A stretch of DNA of 58,351 nucleotides from Nemertoderma westbladi (taxonomy: Eukaryota; Xenacoelomorpha; Nemertodermatida; Nemertodermatidae). Made by a program: the position numbers and the translations under genes. Under the pieces are notes generated by a model, which was not told the DNA's origin, made no database searches, and saw nothing but the letters and a program-made list of their open reading frames with translations. This document shows, one piece after another, positions 27,101 to 39,767 of the stretch (its first letter is position 1; every line of letters starts with the position of its first letter). The stretch spans positions 1-58,351 of the forward strand of contig JAUCBJ010004434.1 in the NCBI GenBank assembly GCA_032718475.1, written 5' to 3'.

Positions 27101-29328
27101 AACAATCAGATACTCACCCCTTATAACAATCAGATACTCACCCCTTATAACAATCAGATACTCACACCCTATAACAATCAGCTACTCACCCCTTATAACA
27201 ATCAGCTACTCACCCCTTATAACAATCAGCTACTCACCCCTTATAACAATCAGATACTCACCCCTTATAACAATCAGATACTCACCCCTTATAACAATCA
27301 GCTACTCACCCCTTATAACAATCAGCTACTCACCCCTTATAACAATCAGCTACTCACCCCTTATAACAATCAGCCACTCACCCCTTATAACAATCAGCTA
27401 CTCACCCCCTATAACAATCAGCTACTCACCCCCTATAACAATCAGCTACTCACCCCCTATAACAATCAGCTACTCACCCCCTATAACAATCAGCTACTCA
27501 CCCCCTATAACAATCAGCTACTCACCCCCTATAACAATCAGTTACTCACCCCCTATAACAATCAGCTACTCACCCCTTATAACAATCAGCTACTCACCCC
27601 TTATAACAATCAGCTACTCACCCCTTATAACAATCAGATACTCACCCCTTATAACAATCAGCTACTCACCCCTTATAACAATCAGATACTCACCCCTTAT
27701 AACAATCAGCTACTCACCCCTTATAACAATCAGTTACTCACCCCCTATAACAATCAGCTACTCACCCCTTATAACAATCAGCTACTCACCCCTTATAACA
27801 ATCAGATACTCACCCCTTATAACAATCAGATACTCACCCCTTATAACAATCAGTTACTCACCCCCTATAACAATCAGCTACTCACCCCTTATAACAATCA
27901 GCTACTCACCCCTTATAACAATCAGCCACTCACCCCTTATAACAATCAGCCACTCACCCCTTATAACAATCAGCTACTCACCCCCTATAACAATCAGCTA
28001 CTCACCCCCTATAACAATCAGCTACTCACCCCTTATAACAATCAGCTACTCACCCCTTATAACAATCAGCTACTCACCCCTTATAACAATCAGATATACT
28101 CACCCCTTATAACAATCAGATACTCACCCCTTATAACAATCAGCTACTCACCCCTTATAACAATCAGTTACTCACCCCCTATAACAATCAGCTACTCACC
28201 CCTTATAACAATCAGCTACTCACCCCTTATAACAATCAGATACTCACCCCTTATAACAATCAGATACTCACCCCTTATAACAATCAGTTACTCACCCCCT
28301 ATAACAATCAGCTACTCACCCCTTATAACAATCAGCTACTCACCCCTTATAACAATCAGCCACTCACCCCTTATAACAATCAGCCACTAACCCCTTATAA
28401 CAATCAGCTACTCACCCCCTATAACAATCAGCTACTCACCCCCTATAACAATCAGCTACTCACCCCTTATAACAATCAGCTACTCACCCCTTATAACAAT
28501 CAGATACTCACCCCCTATAACAATCAGCTACTCACCCCTTATAACAATCAGCTACTCACCCCTTATAACAATCAGCTACTCACCCCTTATAACAATTAGC
28601 CACTCACCCCTTATAACAATCAGCTACTCACCCCTTATAACAATCAGCTACTCACCCCTTATAACAATCAGATACTCACCCCTTATAACAATCAGCTACT
28701 CACCCCTTATAACAATCAGTTACTCACCCCCTATAACTATCAGCAACTCACCCCTTATAACAATCAGCTACTCACCCCTTATAACAATCAGCTACTCACC
28801 CCTTATAACAATCAGCCACTCACCCCTTATAACAATCGGCTACTCACCCCTTATAACAATCAGATACTCACCCCTTATAACAATCAGCTACTCACCCCTT
28901 ATAACAATCAGTTACTCACCCCTTATAACAATCAGATACTCACCCCTTATAACAATCAGCTACTCACCCCTTATAACAATCAGCTACTCACCCCTTATAA
29001 CAATCAGCCACTCACCCCTTATAACAATCAGCTACTCACCCCTTATAACAATCAGTTACTCACCCCCTATAACAATCAGCTACTCACCCCCTATAACAAT
29101 CAGCTACTCACCCCTTATAACAATCAGCTACTCACCCCTTATAACAATCAGCTACTCACCCCTTATAACAATCAGATACTCACCCCCTATAACTATCAGC
29201 AACTCACCCCTTATAACAATAAGCTACTCACCCCCTATAACAATCAGCTACTCACCCCCTATAACAATCAGCTACTCACCCCTTATAACAATCAGCTACT
29301 CAACCCCTAATAACAATCAGCTACTCAC
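12106..29328. repeat. 24-bp minisatellite, about 717 units, built on the PIEZO 5' splice site
   Basis: On the minus (gene) strand the unit is GGGGTGAGTAGCTGATTG followed by TTATAA, or the same with GTGAGTATC. The first unit after the exon at 29329 contains the authentic donor CAGGG/GTGAGT, and the next 18 nt already match the unit, so the array is a tandem expansion of this 5' splice site and the first intron bases. Central units are extremely homogeneous, differing mainly by A/C at one base. Units near both edges carry more variants (CCCTATAAC, CAGCCACTC, CAGTTACTC). A few units have a 2-bp insertion (GATATACTCACC). A 936-codon plus-strand ORF of LLTPYNNQ repeats is a by-product of the 3n unit length. 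Confidence 0.97.
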
Positions 29329-29491
29329 CCCTGTCCTGCGATGAAACTAAGATATTTCGGTATGACTCTATCGTTGAATGAATATATTTCCAGGTAACTG
29401 GTGTCTTCTTTGTTATTCGGTTCCCGAAGTTCCCACCATTCTGATGTTCCGTTCGTAACCAAATTAGCAGTTACGTTGCCATATAGGCTAG
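29329..29491 (-). CDS. PIEZO: PIEZO exon: end of the extracellular cap, stranded between two arrays
   Basis: This is a 163-nt exon with acceptor TTTATTTTTTCTTAG and donor GG/GTGAGT. It starts with two bases that complete an Ala codon with either alternative exon upstream, and ends with two bases of a Gly codon. It encodes NVTANLVTNGTSEWWELRE and, after SFNDRVIPKYLSFIAG, leads into the inner helix. EWWEL and the FxDxV...P..L.F.AGxG pattern match the distal cap of PIEZO1/2. Two Asn-glycosylation sequons (NVT, NGT) suit an extracellular position. The exon is flanked by the 24-bp array on its 3' side (0 nt) and the 39-bp array on its 5' side (about 15 nt). Confidence 0.93.
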
Positions 29492-29507
29492 CTAAGAAAA
29501 AATAAAT

Positions 29508-32500
29508 AGGTTCAGTAGGCTTATACAGCTTACTTACTGTACCGTACGTGTAGGTTCAGTGTACATACTTTACTTACTGTACCGTACGTGTAGGTTCAGT
29601 ATACATACTTACTTACTGTACCGTACGTGTATGTTCAGTATACATGCTTACTGTACCGTACGTGTAGGTTCAGTATACATACTTACTGTACCGTACGTGT
29701 AGGTTCAGTATACATACTTACTTACTGTACCGTACGTGTAGGTTCAGTATACATGCTACTTACTGTACCGTACGTGTAGGTTCAGTATACATGCTACTTA
29801 CTGTACCGTACGTGTAGGTTCAGTATACATACTTACTTACTGTACCGTACGTGTAGGTTCAGTATACATACTTACTTACTGTACCGTACGTGTAGGTTCA
29901 GTATACATACTTACTTACTGTACCGTACGTGTAGGTTCAGTATACATACTTACTTACTGTACCGTACGTGTAGGTTCAGTATACATACTTACTGTACCGT
30001 ACGTGTAGGTTCAGTATACATGCTTACTTACTGTACCGTACGTGTAGGTTCAGTATACATGCTTACTGTACCGTACGTGTAGGTTCAGTATAAATACTTA
30101 CTTACTGTACCGTACGTGTAGGTTCAGTATACATACTTACTTACTGTACCGTACGTGTAGGTTCAGTATACATACTTACTTACTGTACCGTACGTGTAGG
30201 TTCAGTATACATGACTTACTGTACCGTACGTGTAGGTTCAGTATACATGCACTTACTGTACCGTACGTGTAGGTTCAGTATACATACTTACTTACTGTAC
30301 CGTACGTGTAGGTTCAGTATACATACTTACTGTACCGTACGTGTAGGTTCAGTATACATAATCACTTACTGTACCGTACGTGTAGGTTCAGTATACATGC
30401 TTACTTACTGTACCGTACGTGTAGGTTCAGTATACATGCTTACTGTACCGTACGTGTAGGTTCAGTATACATACTTACTTACTGTACCGTACGTGTACGT
30501 TCAGTATACATGCTTACTTACTGTACCGTACGTGTAGGTTCAGTATACATCTACTTACTGTACCGTACGTGTAGGTTCAGTATACATGCTTACTTACTGT
30601 ACCGTACGTGTAGGTTCAGTATACATGCTTACTTACTGTACCGTACGTGTACGTTCAGTATACATGCTTACTTACTGTACCGTACGTGTAGGTTCAGTAT
30701 ACATGCTCACTTACTGTACCGTACGTGTACGTTCAGTATACATGCTTACTTACTGTACCGTACGTGTAGGTTCAGTATACATGCTTACTGTACCGTACGT
30801 GTAGGTTCAGTATACATACTTACTTACTGTACCGTACGTGTAGGTTCAGTATACATGCTTACTTACTGTACCGTACGTGTAGGTTCAGTATACATGCTTA
30901 CTTACTGTACCGTACGTGTAGGTTCAGTATACATGCTACTTACTGTACCGTACGTGTAGGTTCAGTATACATACTTACTTACTGTACCGTACGTGTACGT
31001 TCAGTATACATGCTTACTGTACCGTATGTGTAGGTTCAGTATAAATACTTACTTACTGTACCGTACGTGTAGGTTCAGTATACATACTTACTTACTGTTC
31101 CGTACGTGTAGGTTCAGTATACATACTTACTTACTGTACCGTACGTGTAGGTTCAGTATACATACTTACTTACTGTACCGTACGTGTAGGTTCAGTATAC
31201 ATACTTACTTACTGTACCGTACGTGTAGGTTCAGTATACATACTTACTTACTGTACCGTACGTGTAGGTTCAGTATACATGCTTACTTACTGTACCGTAC
31301 GTGTAGGTTCAGTATACATGCTACTTACTGTACCGTACGTGTAGGTTCAGTATACATACTTACTTACTGTACCGTACGTGTAGGTTCAGTATACATGCTT
31401 ACTTACTGTACCGTACGTGTAGGTTCAGTATACATGCTACTTACTGTACCGTACGTGTAGGTTCAGTATACATGCTACTTACTGTACCGTACGTGTAGGT
31501 TCAGTATACATACTTACTTACTGTACCGTACGTGTAGGTTCAGTATACATGCTTACTTACTGTACCGTACGTGTAGGTTCAGTATACATGCTTACTGTAC
31601 CGTACGTGTAGGTTCAGTATACATAATCACTTACTGTACCGTACGTGTAGGTTCAGTATACATGCTTACTTACTGTACCGTACGTGTAGGTTCAGTATAC
31701 ATGCTTACTGTACCGTACGTGTAGGTTCAGTATACATACTTACTTACTGTACCGTACGTGTACTGCGTTCAGTATACATGCTTACTTACTGTACCGTACG
31801 TGTAGGTTCAGTATACATACTTACTTACTGTACCGTACGTGTAGGTTCAGTATACATGCTTACTTACTGTACCGTACGTGTAGGTTCAGTATACATGCTT
31901 ACTTACTGTACCGTACGTGTACGTTCAGTATACATGCTTACTTACTGTACCGTACGTGTAGGTTCAGTATACATGCTTACTTACTGTACCGTACGTGTAG
32001 GTTCAGTATACATGCTTACTTACTGTACCGTACGTGTAGGTTCAGTATACATGCTTACTTACTGTACCGTACGTGTACGTTCAGTATACATGCTTACTTA
32101 CTGTACCGTACGTGTAGGTTCAGTATACATGCTCACTTACTGTACCGTACGTGTACGTTCAGTATACATGCTTACTTACTGTACCGTACGTGTAGGTTCA
32201 GTATACATACTTACTTACTGTACCGTACGTGTAGGTTCAGTATACATGCTCACTTACTGTACCGTACGTGTAGGTTCAGTATACATGCTCACTTACTGTA
32301 CCGTACGTGTAGGTTCAGTATACATGCTTACTTACTGTACCGTACGTGTAGGTTCAGTATACATGCTTACTTACTGTACCGTACGTGTAGGTTCAGTATA
32401 CATGCTTACTTACTGTACCGTACGTGTAGGTTCAGTATACATGCTCACTTACTGTACCGTACGTGTACGTTCAGTATACATGCTTACTTACTGTACCGTA

Positions 32501-35500
32501 CGTGTACGTTCAGTATACATGCTTACTTACTGTACCGTACGTGTAGGTTCAGTATACATGCTTACTTACTGTACCGTACGTGTACGTTCAGTATACATGC
32601 TCACTTACTGTACCGTACGTGTACGTTCAGTATACATGCTTACTTACTGTACCGTACGTGTAGGTTCAGTATACATGCTCACTTACTGTACCGTACGTGT
32701 AGGTTCAGTATACATGCTTACTTACTGTACCGTACGTGTAGGTTCAGTATACATGCTCACTTACTGTACCGTACGTGTAGGTTCAGTATACATGCTTACT
32801 TACTGTACCGTACGTGTAGGTTCAGTATACATACTTACTTACTGTACCGTACGTGTACGTTCAGTATACATGCTTACTTACTGTACCGTACGTGTAGGTT
32901 CAGTATACATGCTTACTTACTGTACCGTACGTGTAGGTTCAGTATACATGCTCACTTACTGTACCGTACGTGTAGGTTCAGTATACATGCTCACTTACTG
33001 TACCGTACGTGTACGTTCAGTATACATGCTCACTTACTGTACCGTACGTGTAGGTTCAGTATACATGCTCACTTACTGTACCGTACGTGTACGTTCAGTA
33101 TACATGCTTACTTACTGTACCGTACGTGTAGGTTCAGTATACATACTTACTTACTGTACCGTACGTGTAGGTTCAGTATACATGCTCACTTACTGTACCG
33201 TACGTGTAGGTTCAGTATACATGCTCACTTACTGTACCGTACGTGTAGGTTCAGTATACATGCTCACTTACTGTACCGTACGTGTAGGTTCAGTATACAT
33301 GCTCACTTACTGTACCGTACGTGTACGTTCAGTATACATGCTCACTTACTGTACCGTACGTGTAGGTTCAGTATACATGCTTACTTACTGTACCGTACGT
33401 GTAGGTTCAGTATACATGCTCTCTTACTGTACCGTACGTGTAGGTTCAGTATACATGCTTACTTACTGTACCGTACGTGTAGGTTCAGTATACATGCTCA
33501 CTTACTGTACCGTACGTGTAGGTTCAGTATACATACTTACTTACTGTACCGTACGTGTAGGTTCAGTATACATACTTACTTACTGTACCGTACGTGTAGG
33601 TTCAGTATACATGCTCACTTACTGTACCGTACGTGTAGGTTCAGTATACATGCTCACTTACTGTACCGTACGTGTAGGTTCAGTATACATGCTTACTTAC
33701 TGTACCGTACGTGTAGGTTCAGTATACATGCTCACTTACTGTACCGTACGTGTACGTTCAGTATACATGCTTACTTACTGTACCGTACGTGTAGGTTCAG
33801 TATACATACTTACTTACTGTACCGTACGTGTAGGTTCAGTATACATGCTTACTTACTGTACCGTACGTGTACGTTCAGTATACATGCTCACTTACTGTAC
33901 CGAACGTGTACGTTCAGTATACATGCTTACTTACTGTACCGTACGTGTAGGTTCAGTATACATGCTCACTTACTGTACCGTACGTGTAGGTTCAGTATAC
34001 ATGCTTACTTACTGTACCGTACGTGTAGGTTCAGTATACATGCTCACTTACTGTACCGTACGTGTAGGTTCAGTATACATGCTTACTTACTGTACCGTAC
34101 GTGTAGGTTCAGTATACATACTTACTTACTGTACCGTACGTGTACGTTCAGTATACATGCTCACTTACTGTACCGTACGTGTAGGTTCAGTATACATGCT
34201 TACTTACTGTACCGTACGTGTAGGTTCAGTATACATGCTCACTTACTGTACCGTACGTGTAGGTTCAGTATACATGCTCACTTACTGTACCGTACGTGTA
34301 GGTTCAGTATACATGCTCACTTACTGTACCGTACGTGTAGGTTCAGTATACATGCTCACTTACTGTACCGTACGTGTAGGTTCAGTATACATGCTCTACT
34401 TACTGTACCGTACGTGTAGGTTCAGTATACATACTTACTTACTGTACCGTACGTGTAGGTTCAGTATACATGCTCACTTACTGTACCGTACGTGTAGGTT
34501 CAGTATACATGCTCACTTACTGTACCGTACGTGTAGGTTCAGTATACATGCTCACTTACTGTACCGTACGTGTAGGTTCAGTATACATGCTCACTTACTG
34601 TACCGTACGTGTAGGTTCAGTATACATGCTCACTTACTGTACCGTACGTGTAGGTTCAGTATACATGCTCACTTACTGTACCGTACGTGTAGGTTCAGTA
34701 TACATGCTTACTTACTGTACCGTACGTGTAGGTTCAGTATACATACTTACTTACTGTACCGTACGTGTAGGTTCAGTATACATGCTCACTTACTGTACCG
34801 TACGTGTAGGTTCAGTATACATGCTTACTTACTGTACCGTACGTGTAGGTTCAGTATACATGCTCACTTACTGTACCGTACGTGTAGGTTCAGTATACAT
34901 ACTTACTTACTGTACCGTACGTGTAGGTTCAGTATACATGCTCACTTACTGTACCGTACGTGTAGGTTCAGTATACATGCTCACTTACTGTACCGTACGT
35001 GTAGGTTCAGTATACATGCTCACTTACTGTACCGTACGTGTAGGTTCAGTATACATGCTCACTTACTGTACCGTACGTGTACGTTCAGTATACATGCTCA
35101 CTTACTGTACCGTACGTGTAGGTTCAGTATACATACTTACTTACTGTACCGTACGTGTAGGTTCAGTATACATGCTCACTTACTGTACCGTACGTGTAGG
35201 TTCAGTATACATACTTACTTACTGTACCGTACGTGTAGGTTCAGTATACATGCTCACTTACTGTACCGTACGTGTAGGTTCAGTATACATGCTTACTTAC
35301 TGTACCGTACGTGTAGGTTCAGTATACATGCTCACTTACTGTACCGTACGTGTAGGTTCAGTATACATGCTCACTTACTGTACCGTACGTGTAGGTTCAG
35401 TATACATGCTCACTTACTGTACCGTACGTGTAGGTTCAGTATACATGCTCACTTACTGTACCGTACGTGTAGGTTCAGTATACATGCTCACTTACTGTAC

Positions 35501-36008
35501 CGTACGTGTAGGTTCAGTATACATGCTCACTTACTGTACCGTACGTGTAGGTTCAGTATACATGCTTACTGTACCGTACGTGTAGGTTCAGTATACATGC
35601 TTACTTACTGTACCGTACGTGTAGGTTCAGTATACATGCTTACTGTACCGTACGTGTAGGTTCAGTATACATGCTTACTTACTGTACCGTACGTGTAGGT
35701 TCAGTATACATGCTCACTTACTGTACCGTACGTGTAGGTTCAGTATACATGCTTACTTACTGTACCGTACGTGTAGGTTCAGTATACATGCTACTTACTG
35801 TACCGTACGTGTAGGTTCAGTATACATGCTTACTTACTGTACCGTACGTGTAGGTTCAGTATACATGCTACTTACTGTACCGTACGTGTAGGTTCAGTAT
35901 ACATGCTTACTTACTGTACCGTACGTGTAGGTTCAGTATACATGCTACTTACTGTACCGTACGTGTACGTTCAGTATACATACTTACTTACTGTACCGTA
36001 CGTGTAGT
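29508..36008. repeat. 39-bp minisatellite, roughly 165-170 units, abutting a PIEZO 3' splice site
   Basis: On the gene strand the unit contains GTATACTGAACCTACACG followed by TACGGTACAGTAAGTAAG. Length variants of about 35 bp lacking one CTTA occur, mainly in the parts nearest the two ends. The unit next to the exon at 29491 is degenerate and merges into the acceptor (ACTGAACCTATTTATTTTTT then CTTAG), so its TACTGAAC supplies the likely branch-point region. Each unit also carries ACA/GTAAGT, a donor-like match. Long plus-strand ORFs (up to 1293 codons of YCTVRVGSVYMLT) result from 39 being divisible by 3 and are not genes. Confidence 0.97.
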
Positions 36009-36782
36009 AATTGAAAATGGAAAACCATTTTTTTATGGTCGATCATAAATTATGACGTCATAGAGAACTTCTGAAAAAAAATGAATTAATTAATTGGCAA
36101 AGATCAGCCACCGTACGAACGATTCATTTTCTGTATTTCGCAACGATACGAAATTATTTACGATTTATGATTTACTTTTAAAACAATGAATTTACAGTGA
36201 ATACAAATGTAATTTAATTCAGAAAGCAATAACATTAACGCCGGGAGACAGTTGTTGTTATTAGAAAACTTTTTATTTACGCGATTGAGGTAAGGGATTG
36301 ACATGCTATTGGGAAGGACACGTTATTAACTAAATTAGTTTTCACAGCTTTTTAAACACGGTACAATCCCTAAAACCGCCTTCAGCCAAAATCTTTGATA
36401 AAGTATAGAAACGGAATGGAGTTCATATTATTTGTGATGGGTAGAAAACCAAACACGTTCTTGGGGCCTTCGGGCAGGACAATGTATGCGAACTTAGCGC
36501 ATAAGGACCACTACAGTATTTTAATCGTTGATTAGTCGCCCTCTAGCAGAAGACTGGTTAACGTCTTAGCCCCCCCCCCCCCCCCCCCCCCCACGCGAAT
36601 TCCATTTCAGACTTTCGACATACAGTACTTCACGTGTACCAAGTTTGCTTTAATTCCATCAAATATATTGACTTAGTTATTATCCTTCAAACATTTGCCG
36701 ACAGTAAGTCACCAACCGACAGACCCCAAAACAGCAGTACCGTATGGTAAGCTCGCTTGCTTTGTCGCTCGCCCCTTTACTG
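36009..36782. other. PIEZO intron, unique spacer between arrays
   Basis: No exon is seen. It contains a 23-nt C run at 36570-36592 and AT-rich sequence with GATCATAAATTATGACGTCA near 36041. Confidence 0.6.
36570..36592. repeat. C homopolymer, 23 nt
   Basis: This is an uninterrupted C run on the plus strand inside a PIEZO intron. Confidence 0.9.
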
Positions 36783-38071
36783 TTCTCCAACACCGGACCC
36801 AGGGCTTTGGTAGAGCTATGGGTTTAGTTCTCCAACACCCGGACCCAGGGCTTTGGTAGAGCTATGGGTTTAGTTATCCAACACCCGGGCCCAGGGCTTT
36901 GGTAGAGCTATGGGTTTAGTTCTCCAACACCCGGACCCAGGGCTTTGGTAGAGCTATGGGTTTAGTTCTCCAACACCCGGACCCAGGGCTTTGGTAGAGC
37001 TATGGGTTTAGTTCTCCAACACCCGGACCCAGGGCTTTGGTAGAGCTATGGGTTTAGTTCTCCAACACGCGGACCCAGGGCTTTGGTAGAGCTATGGGTT
37101 TAGTTCTCCAACACCCGGGCCCAGGGCTGCGGTAGAGCTATGGGTTTAGTTCTCCAACACCCGGACCCAGGGCTTTGGTAGAGCTATGGGTTTAGTTCTC
37201 CAACACCCGGACCCAGGGCTTTGGTAGAGCTATGGGTTTAGTTCTCCAACACCCGGACCCAGGGCTTTGGTAGAGCTATGGGTTTAGTTCTCCAACACCC
37301 GGACCCAGGGCTTTGGTAGAGCTATGGGTTTAGTTCTCCAACACCCGCACCCAGGGCTTTGGTAGAGCTATGGGTTTAGTTCTCCAACACGCGGACCCAG
37401 GGCTTTGGTAGTGCTATGGGATTAGTTCTCCAACACCCGGACCCAGGGCTTTGGTAGAGCTATGGGTTTAGTTCTCCAACACCCGGACCCAGGGCTTTGG
37501 TAGAGCTATGGGTTTAGTTCTCCAACACCCGGACCCAGGGCTTTGGTAGAGCTATGGGTTTAGTTCTCCAACACCCGGACCCAGGGCTTTGGTAGAGCTA
37601 TGGGTTTAGTTCTCCAACACCCGGACCCAGGGCTTTGGTAGAGCTATGGGTTTAGTTCTCCAACACCCGGACCCAGGGCTTTGGTAGAGCTATGGGTTTA
37701 GTTATCCAACACCCGGGCCCAGGGCTTTGGTAGAGCTATGGGTTTAGTTATCCAACACCCGGGCCCAGGGCTTTGGTAGAGCTATGGGTTTAGTTCTCCA
37801 ACACCCGGACCCAGGGCTTTGGTAGAGCTATGGGTTTAGTTCTCCAACACCCGGGCCCAGGGCTTTGGTAGAGCTATGGGTTTAGTTATCCAACACCCGG
37901 ACCCAGGGCTTTGGTAGAGCTATGGGTTTAGTTCTCCAACACCCGAACCCAGGGCTTTGGTAGAGCTATGGGTTTAGTTCTCAAACACCCGGACCCAGGG
38001 CTTTGGTAGAGCTATGGGTTTAGTTATCCAACACCCGGACCCAGGGCTTTGGTAGAGCTATGGGATTAGTT
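36783..38071. repeat. 46-bp minisatellite, about 28 units
   Basis: The plus-strand unit contains CTCCAACACCCGGACCCAGG, GCTTTGGTAGAGCTATGG and GTTTAGTT. Variants are few (TTATCCAAC, CGGGCCCAG, CACGCGGAC). It lies in the middle of the intron between the exon at 39679 and that at 29491, not beside a splice site. The gene strand carries AACTAAACCC, a branch-point-like word. Confidence 0.97.
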
Positions 38072-38586
38072 GGCATGCAGACCTATGGGGCACCAACTGT
38101 AAATAGTTTTAAATTTCCTCCTTTTTTAGTTGGTCAATTATTATTACATGTCGTCTGTTGGTGGTGGGTAATTGTTGTTTGGTGAAAATGTTTTTAACTC
38201 TGTAAATATAAGAGACTTTGAGGTAAAACAATTTGCAACTGTATTACTTCTGACTCTGTGGAAACATTATTGTTGATAATATATCAAAAACGTTTCTAGA
38301 CCTACTTCATTCCTGTAACACATACTGTATTTTTAAACTTTGGAAAATCCACAAAAAATATTAAACAACAAAAGTTTAATATGCGCTTTTTCAACACCGA
38401 TCGATTCGTAACGTTACGATTTCGGAATAAAACTATGTAATACACCCTATACTTCTTGTGCACCTCTCACTCCCTCACTCACTCATTCACACACTCCCTA
38501 ACTCACTCACTCAGCGCCTTTCTCGGCATATTTCAAGGCGCTTAACAAAATGTACCTAATTAAAACTATATTAAATATAAGACATG
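38072..38586. other. PIEZO intron, spacer with CACTC-rich patch
   Basis: No coding signal. A degenerate CACTCACTC simple repeat runs from about 38465 to 38513, just 3' of the LINE remnant in its own orientation. Confidence 0.55.
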
Positions 38587-39041
38587 TTAAATAATTGTAC
38601 CTACAGTACTTAAAAAGATATTTAATAAAATCAATGATATTAAAAACAGATAGCAATACTCCAATTTAAAAAGGTGGGTTTTAAGTCTTGCTTTAAAAAG
38701 GGTTAGAGTTCCAAATGGTTGGGGCAACAACCGAGAAGGCGCGTCTACCATAATTGTGCAAGTTGTACCTACAGTAGGGATAACCAGTAAATCGTGTTCT
38801 GTCGATCGTAGTACGCGTGCAGGTTCGTAGGGAGTTAATTTATCAAGTACTGTAGGTATTCTGGTGCGATTCCGTGTAAACATTTATACGTCGGCATGGC
38901 GATCTTGAACTCTAGCCTACATTTTACCGGTAGCCAGTGCAATCGCTTCATTACTAGAGTGATGTGGTCCCGTTTCTTAATGCCTTCTAGCAGTCGCGCC
39001 GCAGAATATTGAACATACATGTACTGTAATTTGTTAATCAA
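38587..39041 (-). mobile_element. Decayed non-LTR retrotransposon, 3' end of reverse transcriptase ORF
   Basis: Two minus-strand frames in series give the familiar C-terminal tail of LINE ORF2 proteins. The first (38835-39041) has AARLLEGIKKRDHITLV and LHWLPVKCRLEFKI and YKCLHGIAPEYL. The second (38587-38883) has YEPARVLRSTEHDLLVIP, AFG-like APSRLLPQPFGT and FKARLKTHLFKLEY. A frameshift near 38850-38880 separates them, so it is dead. The motif set fits the CR1/L2/Jockey group broadly; I cannot assign a clade. Catalytic reverse transcriptase and endonuclease parts are absent (5' truncation). It sits in a PIEZO intron in sense orientation. Confidence 0.85.
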
Positions 39042-39678
39042 GTTTACCTGTAGGTAAACCCAACTTTACAGTGTAGGCTACAGTAGTGTAGGTTAAAGTA
39101 GGTAAAACCAACTTTACAGTGTAAGCTACTGTAATGATCTACAGTAGGCCTACTTCATACAGAAGTACAATTTTTAGGCCTACAGTATATAAAATTATCA
39201 CTGGAGCTCTGCTCCAGTTCCTGCTGCTACAGTATTATTAGTTTGTTTATTTGTGGCTGGCTGGGTTTGTGGCTAGAATGTTTGAACGTTAATAAGTCGC
39301 TCAATCTTAGATGGAATGGAACCAAACTTGGTACACACATGTAGTCAATCAAAAGTTTAGAAATTATACAGAGAGACAGACTTCTATAGTTCCTCTGTCT
39401 GCCGCTAGGGGGCGAATTGCCAGAAACGTAAAAGTGGCTGTAATCATAGAACCAACTATCAGATTCATCTGAAATTTGGTAGTAGACAGTAGTAACTTAC
39501 GAGCATTGCTTAGTTAGAAATTCTACACACAGACAGACTTTTACAGTTCTTCTGTATGCCGCTAGTGGACGAATAGAGCTGCAGTTCATCGTGCTTAGCA
39601 CGGTTTAATAATACATTATTACGTATAATATACTGTAGTCTATATTTATGATACATTTTATAGCGAATTGGTACTAAC
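39042..39678. other. PIEZO intron, dispersed repeat with an internal near-duplication
   Basis: Two related blocks, near 39372-39416 (GACAGACTTCTATAGTTCCT then CTGTCTGCCGCTAGGGGGCG) and 39532-39577 (GACAGACTTTTACAGTTCTT then CTGTATGCCGCTAGTGGACG), lie about 160 bp apart. They look like an old repetitive element. No exon is seen. Confidence 0.5.
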
Positions 39679-39767
39679 CTTCCGTGGGAGTAGCTAAGTC
39701 TTTGACGACATCGCTAGCTCCTACGGGCCGAGTTCGGATATACTTGGGAAACAACTGTAACAAGGGG
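39679..39767 (-). CDS. PIEZO: PIEZO alternative cap exon b
   Basis: This is an 89-nt exon with acceptor ATTGGTATTTTGCAG and donor GAAG/GTTAGT. It begins with one base that completes an Ile codon and ends with one base. It encodes PLLQLFPKYIRTRPVG followed by ASDVVKDLATPTE. This aligns without gaps to the vertebrate cap segment around LFPKYIRAP and is the form closest in length to PIEZO1/2. It is homologous to the exon at 42537-42643 and has the same phases. Including both shifts the frame to a TAG within 16 codons. Skipping both gives ATC TAG at the next exon. The pair therefore behaves as mutually exclusive. Confidence 0.85.

Noticed and set aside
31778-35659. 1293-codon plus-strand ORF of YCTVRVGSVYMLT repeats
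   Set aside because: It is a by-product of the 39-bp unit; frame jumps at length variants simply move to another stop-free frame. There is no start context, splice signal or flanking domain.
12106-36008. Possible CRISPR-like arrays
   Set aside because: The repeats are directly adjacent with no unique spacers, and the context is an animal intron.
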